A stretch of DNA of 64,000 nt, taken from the NCBI RefSeq assembly GCF_001676705.1, contig NZ_CP016170.1:248001-312000 (forward strand), in the 5' to 3' direction. The translations under genes were made by a program, and so were the position numbers. This DNA comes from Bordetella bronchialis. GTDB lineage: Bacteria > Pseudomonadota > Gammaproteobacteria > Burkholderiales > Burkholderiaceae_B. The notes below the pieces were generated by a model. The model did not search any database and had not been told where the DNA came from. It was given only the letters and a program-made list of their open reading frames with translations. Shown piece by piece: positions 47,967 through 60,007 of the stretch (positions are counted from its first letter, which is position 1; every line of letters begins with the position of its first letter).

Positions 47967-50951
47967 TCAGAACCGCACCTTGACATTCGCCATTACGCCG
48001 TTCTGGCGGACGCCGTCGCCGAGTTGCCCCTGGTACGACAGGTCCACGCGAACGTTCTTGGCGACCTGGACGTTGAGGCCGGCTTGCAGGATGGCGGCGT
48101 CCTTGGCGATGGGGACGCCGGAAACGGTGAACGGCGATCCGCCCGGCAGGGATTGCGTGGCGGTGGGCGTGGTGTCGCCGAAGGCGTGGCGCCAGCCCAG
48201 CATGGCGTGCAGGAGCGCGGTGGTGCCGCCGGCTTCCACGGCCTTGGTGGCGCGCAGGCCCAGCGTGGTGTAGGTGACGCCGGTATTGTCGCGACGGCCG
48301 GACAAGCCGGTGTCGCCGCCTTCATCGAAGCCCTGCGTGTGCAGGTGGGCGTAGGCCAGGCCGGCGTAGGGTTCGAAGGTGGCTGCGCCGTACTGCAAGG
48401 TGTAGCCGGCTTCGCCGAATATCTGCGCCGTGTTGCCGTCGTAGGAGGCCTCGTTCGTGGCGCCCGCGAAGCCGGCGAAAGCCACGTCGCGCTGCGTGTC
48501 GATGCGATGCCAGGTATTGGCGGCGCCGAAGCGCAGACCCAGCGCGCCGAATCGCGTGCCGGCGTAGGCCGCCAGCGTATAGCTGTCGACGTCGGCGCTG
48601 CTGGAGCGGCCATCGATGCTCAGGTCGGTGCGGTCGTAGCCGGCGGCCACGCCGGCGCGCCAGCGGGAAGCCAGCGGGAAGTCCGCGCCGACCATGAAGC
48701 CGCCGATGCTGCGCTCCAGTTTGGCGGCGTTGCCGTTGCCGTCGATATCGCCCCAGGCGCCATGGACCTGGGCCCACATGGCCGGGCGGCCCGATGCGGG
48801 CAGTGGCGTGGCGGCGCCGTCCGCGCCGGCCACGCGGGGCGGCTCGGCCGCGTTGTCCGCGAAGGACGCGCGCAGGCGATCGTTGATCGCATCGCGGGCG
48901 AAGTGGCTGTCTTCCAGCAAGGAAGTCTTCAGGCTGGCGTGGATCTCGCCGGACAGGCTGTCGAAGGCGGTGCGAACGTCACGCGGGTCGTTCATCAGTG
49001 CGATGGTGTCGTGCACCAGCTGTCCAGAGGGCTGGCTGTCGGCCCCGCGCGCCGCCGCGCGCTGGTTGCCGGTCCGCGCGACGTCGGCGTAGCGCGTGGC
49101 ATTGCGGTCGAAGGCCAGATACACATTGTTGGGGTCGTAGGACAGCGCCGGTTGCAGGAATAGCATCTGTGTCGCGCTGGATACCGACCCGTAGGTGCCG
49201 TTGACGCCTTGGCCGGCGGACAGGATGGTGTAGCGCAGGCCGGGCGTAATCTGCGTGCCGGGCAGCGGCGTGACGATCACATTGCCCGCCAGCGATGCGC
49301 TGCCCGATACCTTGATCAGGTCGGATACGCCGCCGCTGGCGATCTCGGCCTGGTAGGTCGAGCCGGCCGACTGGGCGTAGTTGCCGGTGAAGGTCAGGGT
49401 GCCGATGGAGTGCCCCGGCGCGATGGTGCCGGCCACATTGACGCTGCCCAGCGTGCCATTGCCGTTCAACAGCGCGCCCTGCCCGATGGTCAGCGTGCCG
49501 GCCAGCGTGCCTTGCACATCCAGGCTGCCGCCCTGGCCCACGGTAACGCCGTTGGCGTATTGCTGGTTGCCGGTCAGCACCCAGCTGCCGCCGCTGACGG
49601 TCAGGTTTTCGAAGTTGACGCCGCCGGCGAAGGTGCCGCTGCCTATCAGGTTGACCGTATCGTTGCCGGCGCCGCCGTCCACCAGCCCGACAATCCGCGA
49701 GCCGGTCAGGAGGTTCAGCGTGTCATTGCCGCCGCCCAGGTCCAGGGCCAGGCCGTTGCCGCCTTCGATCAGGCCGGCGTTGGTCACCGTGTCGGCCTGG
49801 TTGCCGACGATCTTGACACCGAAACCGGTGACGCCGCGTATCGTGCCTTCGTTGACCAGGGTGGTCGCATGCGGCGCGGCGCCTTCCGCGCTGTCGTCGA
49901 TCAGGATGCCGTTGGCCTGGCCGCTGATCAGGGACCGCGCGGTCAGGTTGCGTATGCTGCCGCCGCCGGCCGCGATGCCCTCGCTGTTGTTGGGCGATCC
50001 GTCCTTTTCTCCCTTGGCGCCGACGCCCTGGATGGTGCCGGTGTTCGCGATATCGGCCTTGCCGTCGATATCCACGCCATCGCCATCGCCGTTCACCGAC
50101 GTACTGTCGATGGCGCCGGTGATGGTGCCGTGGTTCACGACGGTGCCGTCGCCGTCCGATCCGACGCCGGAGCCATTGCGGCCGACGATGGCGCCGCCGG
50201 CTTCGTTGATGACGTCGACATTGACGTCGCTGGTAATGCCGTGGCGCGCGCCGGAGATCAGGCCACCGGCGTAGTTGTGGACGGCGGCGGCGTGGCCCTG
50301 CATATCGACGCCGTCATTGGACGGGTCGTCATCCGGATCGCCGGAGGTATTGGCGGGCGCGGACGAGACGATCGCGCCCCAGTTGTTGACCTGCCCGCCC
50401 TCGCCCGGACGCACCGCATCGGCGTCCTTGGCCTGGATCAGGCCGCCCGCGCGGTTGTTGATGATGACATTGCCGGCGGTATTGATCTTGTCGAAGTCGA
50501 TGGCCTGGCCGCTTTGCGAGGTAATCGTGCCGGCGTTTTCGACGACGATGCGGCCGACCGGGACGTCGTTGTTGACGCGGATGCCGTCGTCACTGGTCGT
50601 GACGATGCCGCCGGCATTGTTGGTCAGCGTGAAGTTGAAGGGCGACCCCGCGGTGCTGCCGCTGGTGTCGATGCCGCGGTTGCCGGATTTGATCGTGCCC
50701 GAGTTGGTGATCGATACGCCCGGTGCCGGGACGGCCGAATTGACGGTCAGCGTCGTGCCCGAGGTATCGATGGTGCCGCCGCTTTCCACGATGACGCTGT
50801 CGGTGCCCTGGATGGTCCGGCGCGTCGTGTCGGTCACGCCGCTGCCGATGACCACGGGCGGCGACACCGCCTGCGCGGAAAAGGACGCCATGACGGACGC
50901 GATGGCCGCGGCCAGGGTGGCGGGCGCCAGCGCTTGCTTCGACTTCTGCAT
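47967..50951 (-). CDS. type V autotransporter (beta-helix passenger, C-terminal barrel)
   Basis: A 994-aa autotransporter. The signal peptide runs to about residue 32 (ASFSAQA). Residues about 35-560 form a repetitive passenger with many NxGTI / NAGxI turns typical of right-handed beta-helix passengers of the adhesin/AIDA type (LTNNAGGIVTTSDDGIRV, VINEAGGAIVGRNGSG), then an autochaperone-like region (about 560-690). The autotransporter barrel spans 723-994 from PAMWAQVHGAWGDIDGNG to a terminal NVKVRF with the final Phe required for BAM recognition. ATG 50951 is preferred over GTG 50957 because AAGGGG is 8 bases upstream. No RGD motif or protease triad seen; adhesion is the likeliest role. Confidence 0.9.
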   Translation of the reverse strand: MQKSKQALAPATLAAAIASVMASFSAQAVSPPVVIGSGVTDTTRRTIQGTDSVIVESGGTIDTSGTTLTVNSAVPAPGVSITNSGTIKSGNRGIDTSGSTAGSPFNFTLTNNAGGIVTTSDDGIRVNNDVPVGRIVVENAGTITSQSGQAIDFDKINTAGNVIINNRAGGLIQAKDADAVRPGEGGQVNNWGAIVSSAPANTSGDPDDDPSNDGVDMQGHAAAVHNYAGGLISGARHGITSDVNVDVINEAGGAIVGRNGSGVGSDGDGTVVNHGTITGAIDSTSVNGDGDGVDIDGKADIANTGTIQGVGAKGEKDGSPNNSEGIAAGGGSIRNLTARSLISGQANGILIDDSAEGAAPHATTLVNEGTIRGVTGFGVKIVGNQADTVTNAGLIEGGNGLALDLGGGNDTLNLLTGSRIVGLVDGGAGNDTVNLIGSGTFAGGVNFENLTVSGGSWVLTGNQQYANGVTVGQGGSLDVQGTLAGTLTIGQGALLNGNGTLGSVNVAGTIAPGHSIGTLTFTGNYAQSAGSTYQAEIASGGVSDLIKVSGSASLAGNVIVTPLPGTQITPGLRYTILSAGQGVNGTYGSVSSATQMLFLQPALSYDPNNVYLAFDRNATRYADVARTGNQRAAARGADSQPSGQLVHDTIALMNDPRDVRTAFDSLSGEIHASLKTSLLEDSHFARDAINDRLRASFADNAAEPPRVAGADGAATPLPASGRPAMWAQVHGAWGDIDGNGNAAKLERSIGGFMVGADFPLASRWRAGVAAGYDRTDLSIDGRSSSADVDSYTLAAYAGTRFGALGLRFGAANTWHRIDTQRDVAFAGFAGATNEASYDGNTAQIFGEAGYTLQYGAATFEPYAGLAYAHLHTQGFDEGGDTGLSGRRDNTGVTYTTLGLRATKAVEAGGTTALLHAMLGWRHAFGDTTPTATQSLPGGSPFTVSGVPIAKDAAILQAGLNVQVAKNVRVDLSYQGQLGDGVRQNGVMANVKVRF

Positions 50952-51127
50952 GTTCACAGCCCCTTTCCATGGGTAGGATCAAAGGGCTGCAACGCTACGT
51001 GACGATTATGACGGAGCGGTGAAAAGCTGAATGCCTGTTGAATCGCAAGCCCGGGCGCCAGGACCCCGCCACGTCAGGGCCGCCGCTCCCGGACACTGTC
51101 CGCACCCGCGGCCGCTCGTGGCCCCGC

Positions 51128-51162
51128 AAAAAAAAACCGGCCTCGGTGCTACCCGAGGCCGG
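51128..51162 (-). terminator. intrinsic terminator of icd
   Basis: Read on the minus strand, a perfect 10-bp stem (CCGGCCTCGG and complement, 6-nt loop) followed by nine T residues, 26 bp after the icd stop codon. A textbook Rho-independent terminator. Confidence 0.92.
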
Positions 51163-51188
51163 CCTTCATTGCGAGCGGCACGAGGACC

Positions 51189-53794
<2,606 letters not shown>

Positions 53795-54997
53795 ATGAAT
53801 CTGCAGGACCTCTCTACCCCCGAGTTCTACCGGGATCCCTATCCGCTGTACGAAAAGATCCGCGCGCGCGGCAAGCTGTTCAATGTCGCGCCCAACATCC
53901 TGATGACCGGTCATTACGACATGATCGACGCCATCCTGGTGGACCGCCGCATGGGCAAGGGCTATATGGAAAGCATCCGCGCCCGTTACGGCCAGGAGGG
54001 TACCGCCCAGCCCATCTTCCAGGGCCTGGCGCGGATGTTCCTGATGATGAATCCGCCGGCCCATACCCGCCTGCGGTCCCTGCTGATGAAGGCCTTCGAT
54101 GCGCGCCGCGTGGACGGCCTGCGCCAGGTCTGCCAGGAAGTGGCCGACGAATTGATCGATGCCTTTCCCCAGGGCCAGGCCTTCGACCTGGTGCCGGCGT
54201 ACAGCCAGCCCCTGCCGGTGCGCATCATTTGCCGGCTGCTGGATATCCCCGTGGAAGACGCGGACATGCTGGAGCGCGACGTCAGCCAATTGGTGCAGGC
54301 CCTGGAAGCCGCGCCGCTGGCCGCCGAGGCGCTGGAGAAAATCAACGCGGCGATGCGCAACGTCGAGGACTACTTCCGCCGGGTGGTGGACGCGCGGCGC
54401 GCGCGGCCCGGGGCGGACCTCATTTCCGTGCTGCTGTCCGTGGAAGAGGACGGCCAGGGGCTGACGGAAGACGAGATCGTGTCGAACGTCATCCTGCTGT
54501 TCGTCGCCGGGCACGAAACGACGGCCAACATGATAGGCAATGCCCTGATCTCGCTGCATCGCCATCCGGACCAGTTGCGGCTGCTGGCACAACAGCCGGC
54601 GCTGCTGCCCAAGGCCATCAACGAATGCATGCGCTATGACAGTTCGGTGCAGTTCATCACGCGGATGGCGCTGGAAGATACCGAGGCGGGCGGCATCGCG
54701 CTGCCCAAGGGCTCCATCGTCTTCATGCTCCTGGGGGCGGCGAATCGCGACCCGGGGCGCTTCGCCGATCCCGACCGTCTGCTGATCGAACGGGCGGAAA
54801 GCGGCAATCGGCTGATCGCCTTCGGCGGCGGCATCCATTATTGCCTGGGCGCCCGGCTGGCGGCGATGGAGCTGCAAGTGGGCCTGGGCACCCTGCTCGC
54901 GCGCCTGCCCGGCATGCGGCTGGTGGACCTGGACGCCTTGCAATGGCGCAAGCGCAATACGGTGCGGGGCGTGGAGGCGCTGGTCGTGACGGCCTGA
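53795..54997 (+). CDS. cytochrome P450
   Basis: A 400-aa soluble bacterial class I P450. The I-helix oxygen-binding motif AGHETT is at 238-243, the K-helix ExxR is Glu277-x-x-Arg280, and the heme loop FGGGIHYCLG has the thiolate Cys350. It resembles CYP107/CYP109-like and related hydroxylases acting on fatty acids, terpenes or macrocycles. No ferredoxin or ferredoxin reductase gene is adjacent, so redox partners must come from elsewhere. GGAG precedes ATG 53795. Substrate unknown. Confidence 0.95.
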   Translation: MNLQDLSTPEFYRDPYPLYEKIRARGKLFNVAPNILMTGHYDMIDAILVDRRMGKGYMESIRARYGQEGTAQPIFQGLARMFLMMNPPAHTRLRSLLMKAFDARRVDGLRQVCQEVADELIDAFPQGQAFDLVPAYSQPLPVRIICRLLDIPVEDADMLERDVSQLVQALEAAPLAAEALEKINAAMRNVEDYFRRVVDARRARPGADLISVLLSVEEDGQGLTEDEIVSNVILLFVAGHETTANMIGNALISLHRHPDQLRLLAQQPALLPKAINECMRYDSSVQFITRMALEDTEAGGIALPKGSIVFMLLGAANRDPGRFADPDRLLIERAESGNRLIAFGGGIHYCLGARLAAMELQVGLGTLLARLPGMRLVDLDALQWRKRNTVRGVEALVVTA

Positions 54998-55066
54998 GCC
55001 CCATCCGGCGCCACATACCGGGCGCCATGGCGGTCCGGCCGGCACGGGGCGGCGTGGCGGAAAGGG

Positions 55067-57133
55067 TCACCCCGCCGGCGCCCCGTCCCGCTTGGCGCCG
55101 GCGCCGCCGGCATGCCGGTCCCGCCGCAGTCCGCGCCATTGCAGGGCCAGCGCGATCAATACCAGGGCGAATCCGACGCCGTTGGACACGGGGCCGGGAT
55201 AGACCAGCGCGAAGCCGGCCACGATGAACATCGTCCTTTGCAGGGCCGTCGCCTTGACGAGCAGCCAGCCCTGGAAGCCCGCCGCCAGGGCGAAGATCCC
55301 CGCCGCGGCGGTGAAGGCGACCTCCGCGATTTCCCAGGCGCTGGCCGATGCCAGGGCCTTGGCCGATCCCATCAGCAGCAGGCTCTGCCCGCTGGGCGCC
55401 AGCACGAAGATGAAGGGCACCAGGAAGGCCGGGATGGTGTACTTCCAGCATTGCATGGTCGTGCGGTAGGGGTCGGCGCCCGTGATGGCGGCCGCCGCGA
55501 AGGGCGACAGCGCGGTCGGCGGCGAGACCTCCGACAGCACGGCGTAGTAGAAGATGAACATATGCGCCGCGTAGTCCGGCACGCCCAGCTTGATCAGCGC
55601 GGGCGCGGCGATGACCGCGCAGATGATGTACGAGGCCGTCACCGGCACGGCCAGGCCGATCACCCATACCACCAGGGCGGTGTAGACGGCGGTCAGCAAC
55701 AACGAGCCGGCGGCGTAGTCGATCACGATGCCGCTGAACTTCAGCCCCAGGCCGGTCAGGGTGACGACGCCGACGATAATGCCCGCGCCGGCGCAGGTGG
55801 CGCCCACGCCCAGCATGCCGACCGAGCCCAGGCGCAGGGCCTCCACCAGCGGCGAGCGTAGCAGGTGCCGCGGGGGCGAGCCGCGGCCGCGGAACAGATC
55901 GTAGGAGATCATGGCCGTGTCCGCGCGCAGGAAACTGGCCAGGAAGGCCACCACGATGGCCCAGAACACCGACAGTACCGGCGAAAAGCCCAGCAGCATG
56001 AAGACGACGATGGACACCAGCGAGAGGAAGTGGAAGCCGTAGCGGCGCGTCAGGTTCCAGACCGTGTCCACGCGGGCGAATACGGTCTGGCTCATGCCGT
56101 ACTTGCGCACGTCGATCTCCACCATCAGGAACAGCGCCAGGTAGAACAGCAGCGTGGGGATCACCGCCATCAGCACCACGTCCAGGTAGGAGATCTTCAG
56201 GAACTCGGCGATGATGAAGGCGGCCGCGCCCATGACCGGCGGCGAAATGATGGCGCCCAGCCCGCCGGCCGCCAGCAGGCCGCCGGCCGCGTCGCGCGCA
56301 TAGCCGACCTTGGCCAGCATGGGCCAGGCCACGGTCCCCAGCGTGACGGTGGTGGCCACGCCCGAGCCGGACGGCCCGCCCAGCAGGAAGGACGCCAGCA
56401 CGACCGTGCGTCCTGCCCCGGCAGGCTTGCCGCCCATGGCGGCGAAGGAAAAATCGATGTAGAAGCGCCCCGCGCCCGATAGCTGCAGGAAGGCGCCGAA
56501 GATCGTGAACAGGATGATGAGCGAGGACGACACGTCCACCGCCACGCCGAAGATGCCCTCCAGTGTCATGTACATGAAGCCCACCAGCCGAGCGATGCTG
56601 TAGCCGCGGTGCGTCCAGGGGTGCGGCAGATAGGGCCCCAGGAAGGCATAGAGCAGGAAGCAGATGCAGATGACCGGCAGGATCCAGCCTATGGTGCGGC
56701 GCATGGCTTCCATCACCAGCAGGATCAGCGCCGCGCCGAAGAAGATGTCCCAGGGCAAGGGGCGGGTGTTGCGGTCGGTGAAGTCGTCCCCGCCCAGGAT
56801 CAGGTACACCACGACGGCGACGGCCAGCAGGGCCAGTGCCCAGTCCCAGGGCATGATGCGGTGGCGGAAGCGCCGCGCCACCGGAAACATCAGGAAGCTC
56901 AGCACCAGTACGAAGGCCACATGCACGGGGCGCAGGATCTGCGTGGGCACGATGGCGTAGGCGGCGTACAGGTGGAAGAGCGACATCGCCACCGCGACCG
57001 CGGCCAGGAAGGCGCCCAGCGCGCCGCCCAGGCGATGCGTGGCGCCCTCTTCCTGCTCGATATATTCCTCGGCCTTGCGCAGCGCCTCGTCGTCGACGGC
57101 GGCGGGCGGATCCAGGCGTGCTGCATCGGTCAT
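55067..57133 (-). CDS. TRAP transporter fused 4TM/12TM permease (TAXI-type)
   Basis: A 688-aa membrane protein that fuses the small (DctQ-like) and large (DctM-like) TRAP subunits, as is usual for TAXI-TRAP systems. About 16-18 hydrophobic segments; large-subunit blocks SSSLIILFTIFGAFLQLSGAGRFYIDFSFA, GGPSGSGVATTVTLGTVAWPML and GLGAIISPPVMGAAAFIIAEF are distinctive. It pairs with the TAXI receptor gene 78 bp upstream. Import is Na+- or H+-coupled; the ligand class (glutamate, other amino acids, dicarboxylates) cannot be read from sequence. The C-terminal ~30 residues are basic and Gly-rich. Confidence 0.93.
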   Translation of the reverse strand: MTDAARLDPPAAVDDEALRKAEEYIEQEEGATHRLGGALGAFLAAVAVAMSLFHLYAAYAIVPTQILRPVHVAFVLVLSFLMFPVARRFRHRIMPWDWALALLAVAVVVYLILGGDDFTDRNTRPLPWDIFFGAALILLVMEAMRRTIGWILPVICICFLLYAFLGPYLPHPWTHRGYSIARLVGFMYMTLEGIFGVAVDVSSSLIILFTIFGAFLQLSGAGRFYIDFSFAAMGGKPAGAGRTVVLASFLLGGPSGSGVATTVTLGTVAWPMLAKVGYARDAAGGLLAAGGLGAIISPPVMGAAAFIIAEFLKISYLDVVLMAVIPTLLFYLALFLMVEIDVRKYGMSQTVFARVDTVWNLTRRYGFHFLSLVSIVVFMLLGFSPVLSVFWAIVVAFLASFLRADTAMISYDLFRGRGSPPRHLLRSPLVEALRLGSVGMLGVGATCAGAGIIVGVVTLTGLGLKFSGIVIDYAAGSLLLTAVYTALVVWVIGLAVPVTASYIICAVIAAPALIKLGVPDYAAHMFIFYYAVLSEVSPPTALSPFAAAAITGADPYRTTMQCWKYTIPAFLVPFIFVLAPSGQSLLLMGSAKALASASAWEIAEVAFTAAAGIFALAAGFQGWLLVKATALQRTMFIVAGFALVYPGPVSNGVGFALVLIALALQWRGLRRDRHAGGAGAKRDGAPAG

Positions 57134-57211
57134 GCGGACTCCCAGGCAGGTACGGACGAAGGCGGCGGCCGTCGCGCGACGGCCGCCGCCCCGGGCTGGC
57201 GGCGGTATCGG

Positions 57212-58180
57212 TCAGTCCACGCTGACGCCGCGTTCCTTGTAGTACTTCACGGCGCCGGGATGGAAGGGAACCGGCGTGGCGGCGGACTTCTGGTTCTCCA
57301 GCTTGAAGTCCGCCGTGTCCTTGTGCACGGCGATCAGCTCGTCGCGGCTTTCGAAGATGACCTTGACGATGTTGTAGGCGACCTGGTCGGGCAGTTTCTC
57401 GCTGGCGACCAGGATGTTCATGACCGTCGCCTGCTTGTTGTCCTTGTCCATGCCGCGATACGTGGCCTTGGGGATGGTGTCGGCGACATACAGGTTGCCG
57501 TACTTCTTGTTCATCGCCGGGACCAGGTCCGCGTTGTCTATCATTTTCAGCGTGGTGCCCGGCGTGTTGGCCAGGTCGGTGACGGCGGCGGTGGGCAGGC
57601 CGCCCACCCAGAAGAAGGCGTCGATCTTGTTGTCCTTGATGGCGTTGACCGATTCGGCCACGCTCAGCCGTTCGCGCTTGACGTCCTTGTCCTTGTCCAG
57701 GCCGGCGGCCTCCAGCAGGCGAAAGGCCATGACTTCCGTGGCGCTGCCGGGCGCGCCCGTGGAGACCCGCTTGCCCTTCAGGTCCGCCATGGTCTCGATG
57801 CCCTTGCCCTGCACCGTGACCACGTGCATGCGGTTGGGATACATGATCATCAGCGTGCGCAGCGGCACCTTGCCGCTCTTGAACTTGTCCTGGCCGCGGT
57901 AGGCGTCCAGCGCCGCGTCGGACATGCTCATCCCGATGTAGGAGGCATCGCCGTCGATCAGCTTGAGGTTGTCCACCGAGCCGCCGGTGACCTCCGCGGT
58001 GGCCTCCATGCCGGGCACTTTCTTGGACAGCAGCGCCGCGATGCCGCCGCCGATGGGGTAATACACGCCGCCCGTGCCGCCGGTGGCGATGGAAATGTTC
58101 TGGGCGTGGACTGGGGCGAGCGCGAGCGAACCGACGACAAGGCACAGCAGCAAGGCAAACCGCACGAACGGGGTTTTCAT
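57212..58180 (-). CDS. TAXI-family TRAP transporter solute receptor
   Basis: A 322-aa periplasmic binding protein. Signal peptide ends VHAQ, then ISIATGGTGGVYYPIGGGIAALLSK, the hallmark TAXI start, and GKRVSTGAPGSATEVMAFRLLEAAG. AGGAG precedes the start at 58180 by 8 bases. It supplies the fused permease downstream. The preceding gene on the same strand is a gamma-glutamyltransferase-like enzyme, so a gamma-glutamyl or glutathione-related ligand is possible but unproven. Confidence 0.93.
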   Translation of the reverse strand: MKTPFVRFALLLCLVVGSLALAPVHAQNISIATGGTGGVYYPIGGGIAALLSKKVPGMEATAEVTGGSVDNLKLIDGDASYIGMSMSDAALDAYRGQDKFKSGKVPLRTLMIMYPNRMHVVTVQGKGIETMADLKGKRVSTGAPGSATEVMAFRLLEAAGLDKDKDVKRERLSVAESVNAIKDNKIDAFFWVGGLPTAAVTDLANTPGTTLKMIDNADLVPAMNKKYGNLYVADTIPKATYRGMDKDNKQATVMNILVASEKLPDQVAYNIVKVIFESRDELIAVHKDTADFKLENQKSAATPVPFHPGAVKYYKERGVSVD

Positions 58181-58311
58181 TGTCTGTCTCCTGGGCAGGC
58201 ATGGATCCCCGTGGGGCGGGGCTGCCATTTGTAGTAATGAGGGGTGCCGCAGGCGCAGGTTTACCCGCCGGGCCGGCGGGCGTCAATCGGGTATTCCGCC
58301 GGGCGCGGGGC

Positions 58312-59919
58312 TCAGCAGCCCACGGCGTAGCCATCCTTGCGATGGTCGGACGCGGCCAGATAGCCGCCCGATTCCAGCCGCAGCGCCATCTGCGCGCAGC
58401 CGAATTCCGTGTCGAAGCGCGGCGACTGCGTGACGTCGTGGCCCAGGTCCTTCAGGCCCTGCAGGGTTTCCGCGGGCATGTTCCACTCCATCGCGACGCC
58501 GCGGTTGTCGTCCTTGATGCGCCAGCGCGGCGCATCGCTGGCGGCCTGCGGATTCTGCCCATGGTCGGCCAGGCGGCAAAGCACCTGCGCATGGCCCTGC
58601 GCCTGCATGGAGCCGCCCATCAGCCCCAGTGTCATCAGCGGCTGCCCATCGCGCATGACGAAGCCCGGAATGATGGTGTGGAAGGGCCGCTTGCCCGGTC
58701 CCACCTGGTTGGGATGGCCGGCGCGCGTGCTGAAGCCCCAGCCGCGGTTGTGCAGCGCGATACCGGTGCCGGGCACCACCACGCCGGAGCCGAAGCCCTT
58801 GAAGTTGGATTGGATGAAGGACACCATCATGCCCTTGCTGTCGGCCGCCGTCAGGTACACCGTGCCGCCGCCGTGCGGATTGCCCGGCCCCGGATAGGCG
58901 GCGCGGCGCGGATCGATCAGGCGGGCGCGGCGCGCCAGGTAGTCGCGGTCCAGCAGGTGGCTGGCGGTCACGTCGGTCATGGCGGCCGGATCGCCGACGT
59001 AGGCATACATGTCGGCGAAGGCCAGCTTCATGGCCTCCAGCTGCAGGTGCAGGCTGGCCGCGGAATCGACCGGCAGCGCGCCCAGCTCCAGCGTGTCCAG
59101 CATGCCCAGCGCCATCAGCGCGCCGATGCCCTGCCCGTTGGGGCCGATTTCCACCAGCTCGACGTCGCGGTATTTCATGCGGATGGGTTCGACCCAATCG
59201 GCCCGATGGGCGGCCAGGTCCGCTTCGGTGATGCTGCCGCCGGTGTTGCGCGCGTGGGCGGCGATGGCGGCGGCCAGTTCGCCTCGATAGAAGCTTTCGC
59301 CCTTGCTGCGGGCGATCTTTTCCAGGGTGTCGGCCTGGCCGGGGCAGACGAAGCGTTCGCCGGGCAGCGGCGCGCGGCCGTGCGGGGCGAAGGCCTCCGC
59401 ATAGCCGGGCTGCCCGATCAGCCCCGGCACCTGGGCCTGCCATTGTCGCTGCACGGTGGGCGAGACCGGATAGCCGTCGCGCGCCAGGCGGATGGCCGGT
59501 TCGAACAGGTCCTCGAACGGCAGGGAGCCGAAGCGCTCGCTGGCGGCGCGCCAGGCCGATACCGCGCCCGGTACCGTGACCGCATCCCAGCCGCGGAAGG
59601 GCATGCTGTCCAGGTGCGCGTAGCGTTCGGGCGTCCATGCCGCCGGCGCGCGGCCGCTGGCGTTCAGGCCGTGCAGCGACCGGCCGTCCCAGACAATGGC
59701 GAAGGCGTCGCCGCCGATGCCGTTCATGCAGGGCTCCACCACCGTCAGCGCGATGGCGGTGGCCAGCGCGGCGTCCATGGCATTGCCGCCGCGCATCAGC
59801 ATGGACAGCCCGGCGCTGGCGGCCAGGGGCTGCGAGGTGCTGACGACGTTGTCGGCCAGCACGGGCATGCGTTGCGAGGTGTAGGGGAAGGACCAGAATT
59901 CGGGCTTGAGGGGGAACAT
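58312..59919 (-). CDS. gamma-glutamyltransferase family Ntn-hydrolase
   Basis: A 535-aa GGT-superfamily proenzyme. The N-terminal half carries AASAGLSMLMRGGNAMDAALATAIALTVVEPCMNGIGGDAF, and Thr353 in HGGGTVYLTAADSKGMMVSFIQSN is the expected autoprocessing nucleophile, giving subunits of about 352 and 183 residues. Canonical GGTs have a Thr-Thr-His sequence there; this has Thr-Val-Tyr, as in divergent GGT-like acylases, so activity could be toward another gamma-glutamyl or N-acyl substrate. No signal peptide is evident, suggesting a cytoplasmic enzyme. Located between a Bug receptor and a TRAP-TAXI importer. Confidence 0.88.
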   Translation of the reverse strand: MFPLKPEFWSFPYTSQRMPVLADNVVSTSQPLAASAGLSMLMRGGNAMDAALATAIALTVVEPCMNGIGGDAFAIVWDGRSLHGLNASGRAPAAWTPERYAHLDSMPFRGWDAVTVPGAVSAWRAASERFGSLPFEDLFEPAIRLARDGYPVSPTVQRQWQAQVPGLIGQPGYAEAFAPHGRAPLPGERFVCPGQADTLEKIARSKGESFYRGELAAAIAAHARNTGGSITEADLAAHRADWVEPIRMKYRDVELVEIGPNGQGIGALMALGMLDTLELGALPVDSAASLHLQLEAMKLAFADMYAYVGDPAAMTDVTASHLLDRDYLARRARLIDPRRAAYPGPGNPHGGGTVYLTAADSKGMMVSFIQSNFKGFGSGVVVPGTGIALHNRGWGFSTRAGHPNQVGPGKRPFHTIIPGFVMRDGQPLMTLGLMGGSMQAQGHAQVLCRLADHGQNPQAASDAPRWRIKDDNRGVAMEWNMPAETLQGLKDLGHDVTQSPRFDTEFGCAQMALRLESGGYLAASDHRKDGYAVGC

Positions 59920-60007
59920 CTGACGGCCTCGGGCTGCGGGTAGGGAGCTTGTCTTATAGCGCCGATCGGCGCCGGGGCAAACCGGCCGCCGCGCGGCCGC
60001 GCGGGGC

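Noticed and set aside
47180..50951. Autotransporter plus small downstream genes as a contact-dependent inhibition system
   Set aside because: The large protein has a C-terminal type Va barrel and no CdiA-type filamentous hemagglutinin repeats or two-partner TpsB gene. The small genes are a HigBA-type pair with their own operator.
54723..58334. A 1203-codon minus-strand open frame and similar long frames opposite icd (51300-53798) and the autotransporter (49209-51002)
   Set aside because: These are out-of-frame shadows of well-identified genes (P450, TRAP permease, TAXI receptor, icd, autotransporter) produced by GC-rich codon bias. None shows a protein family.
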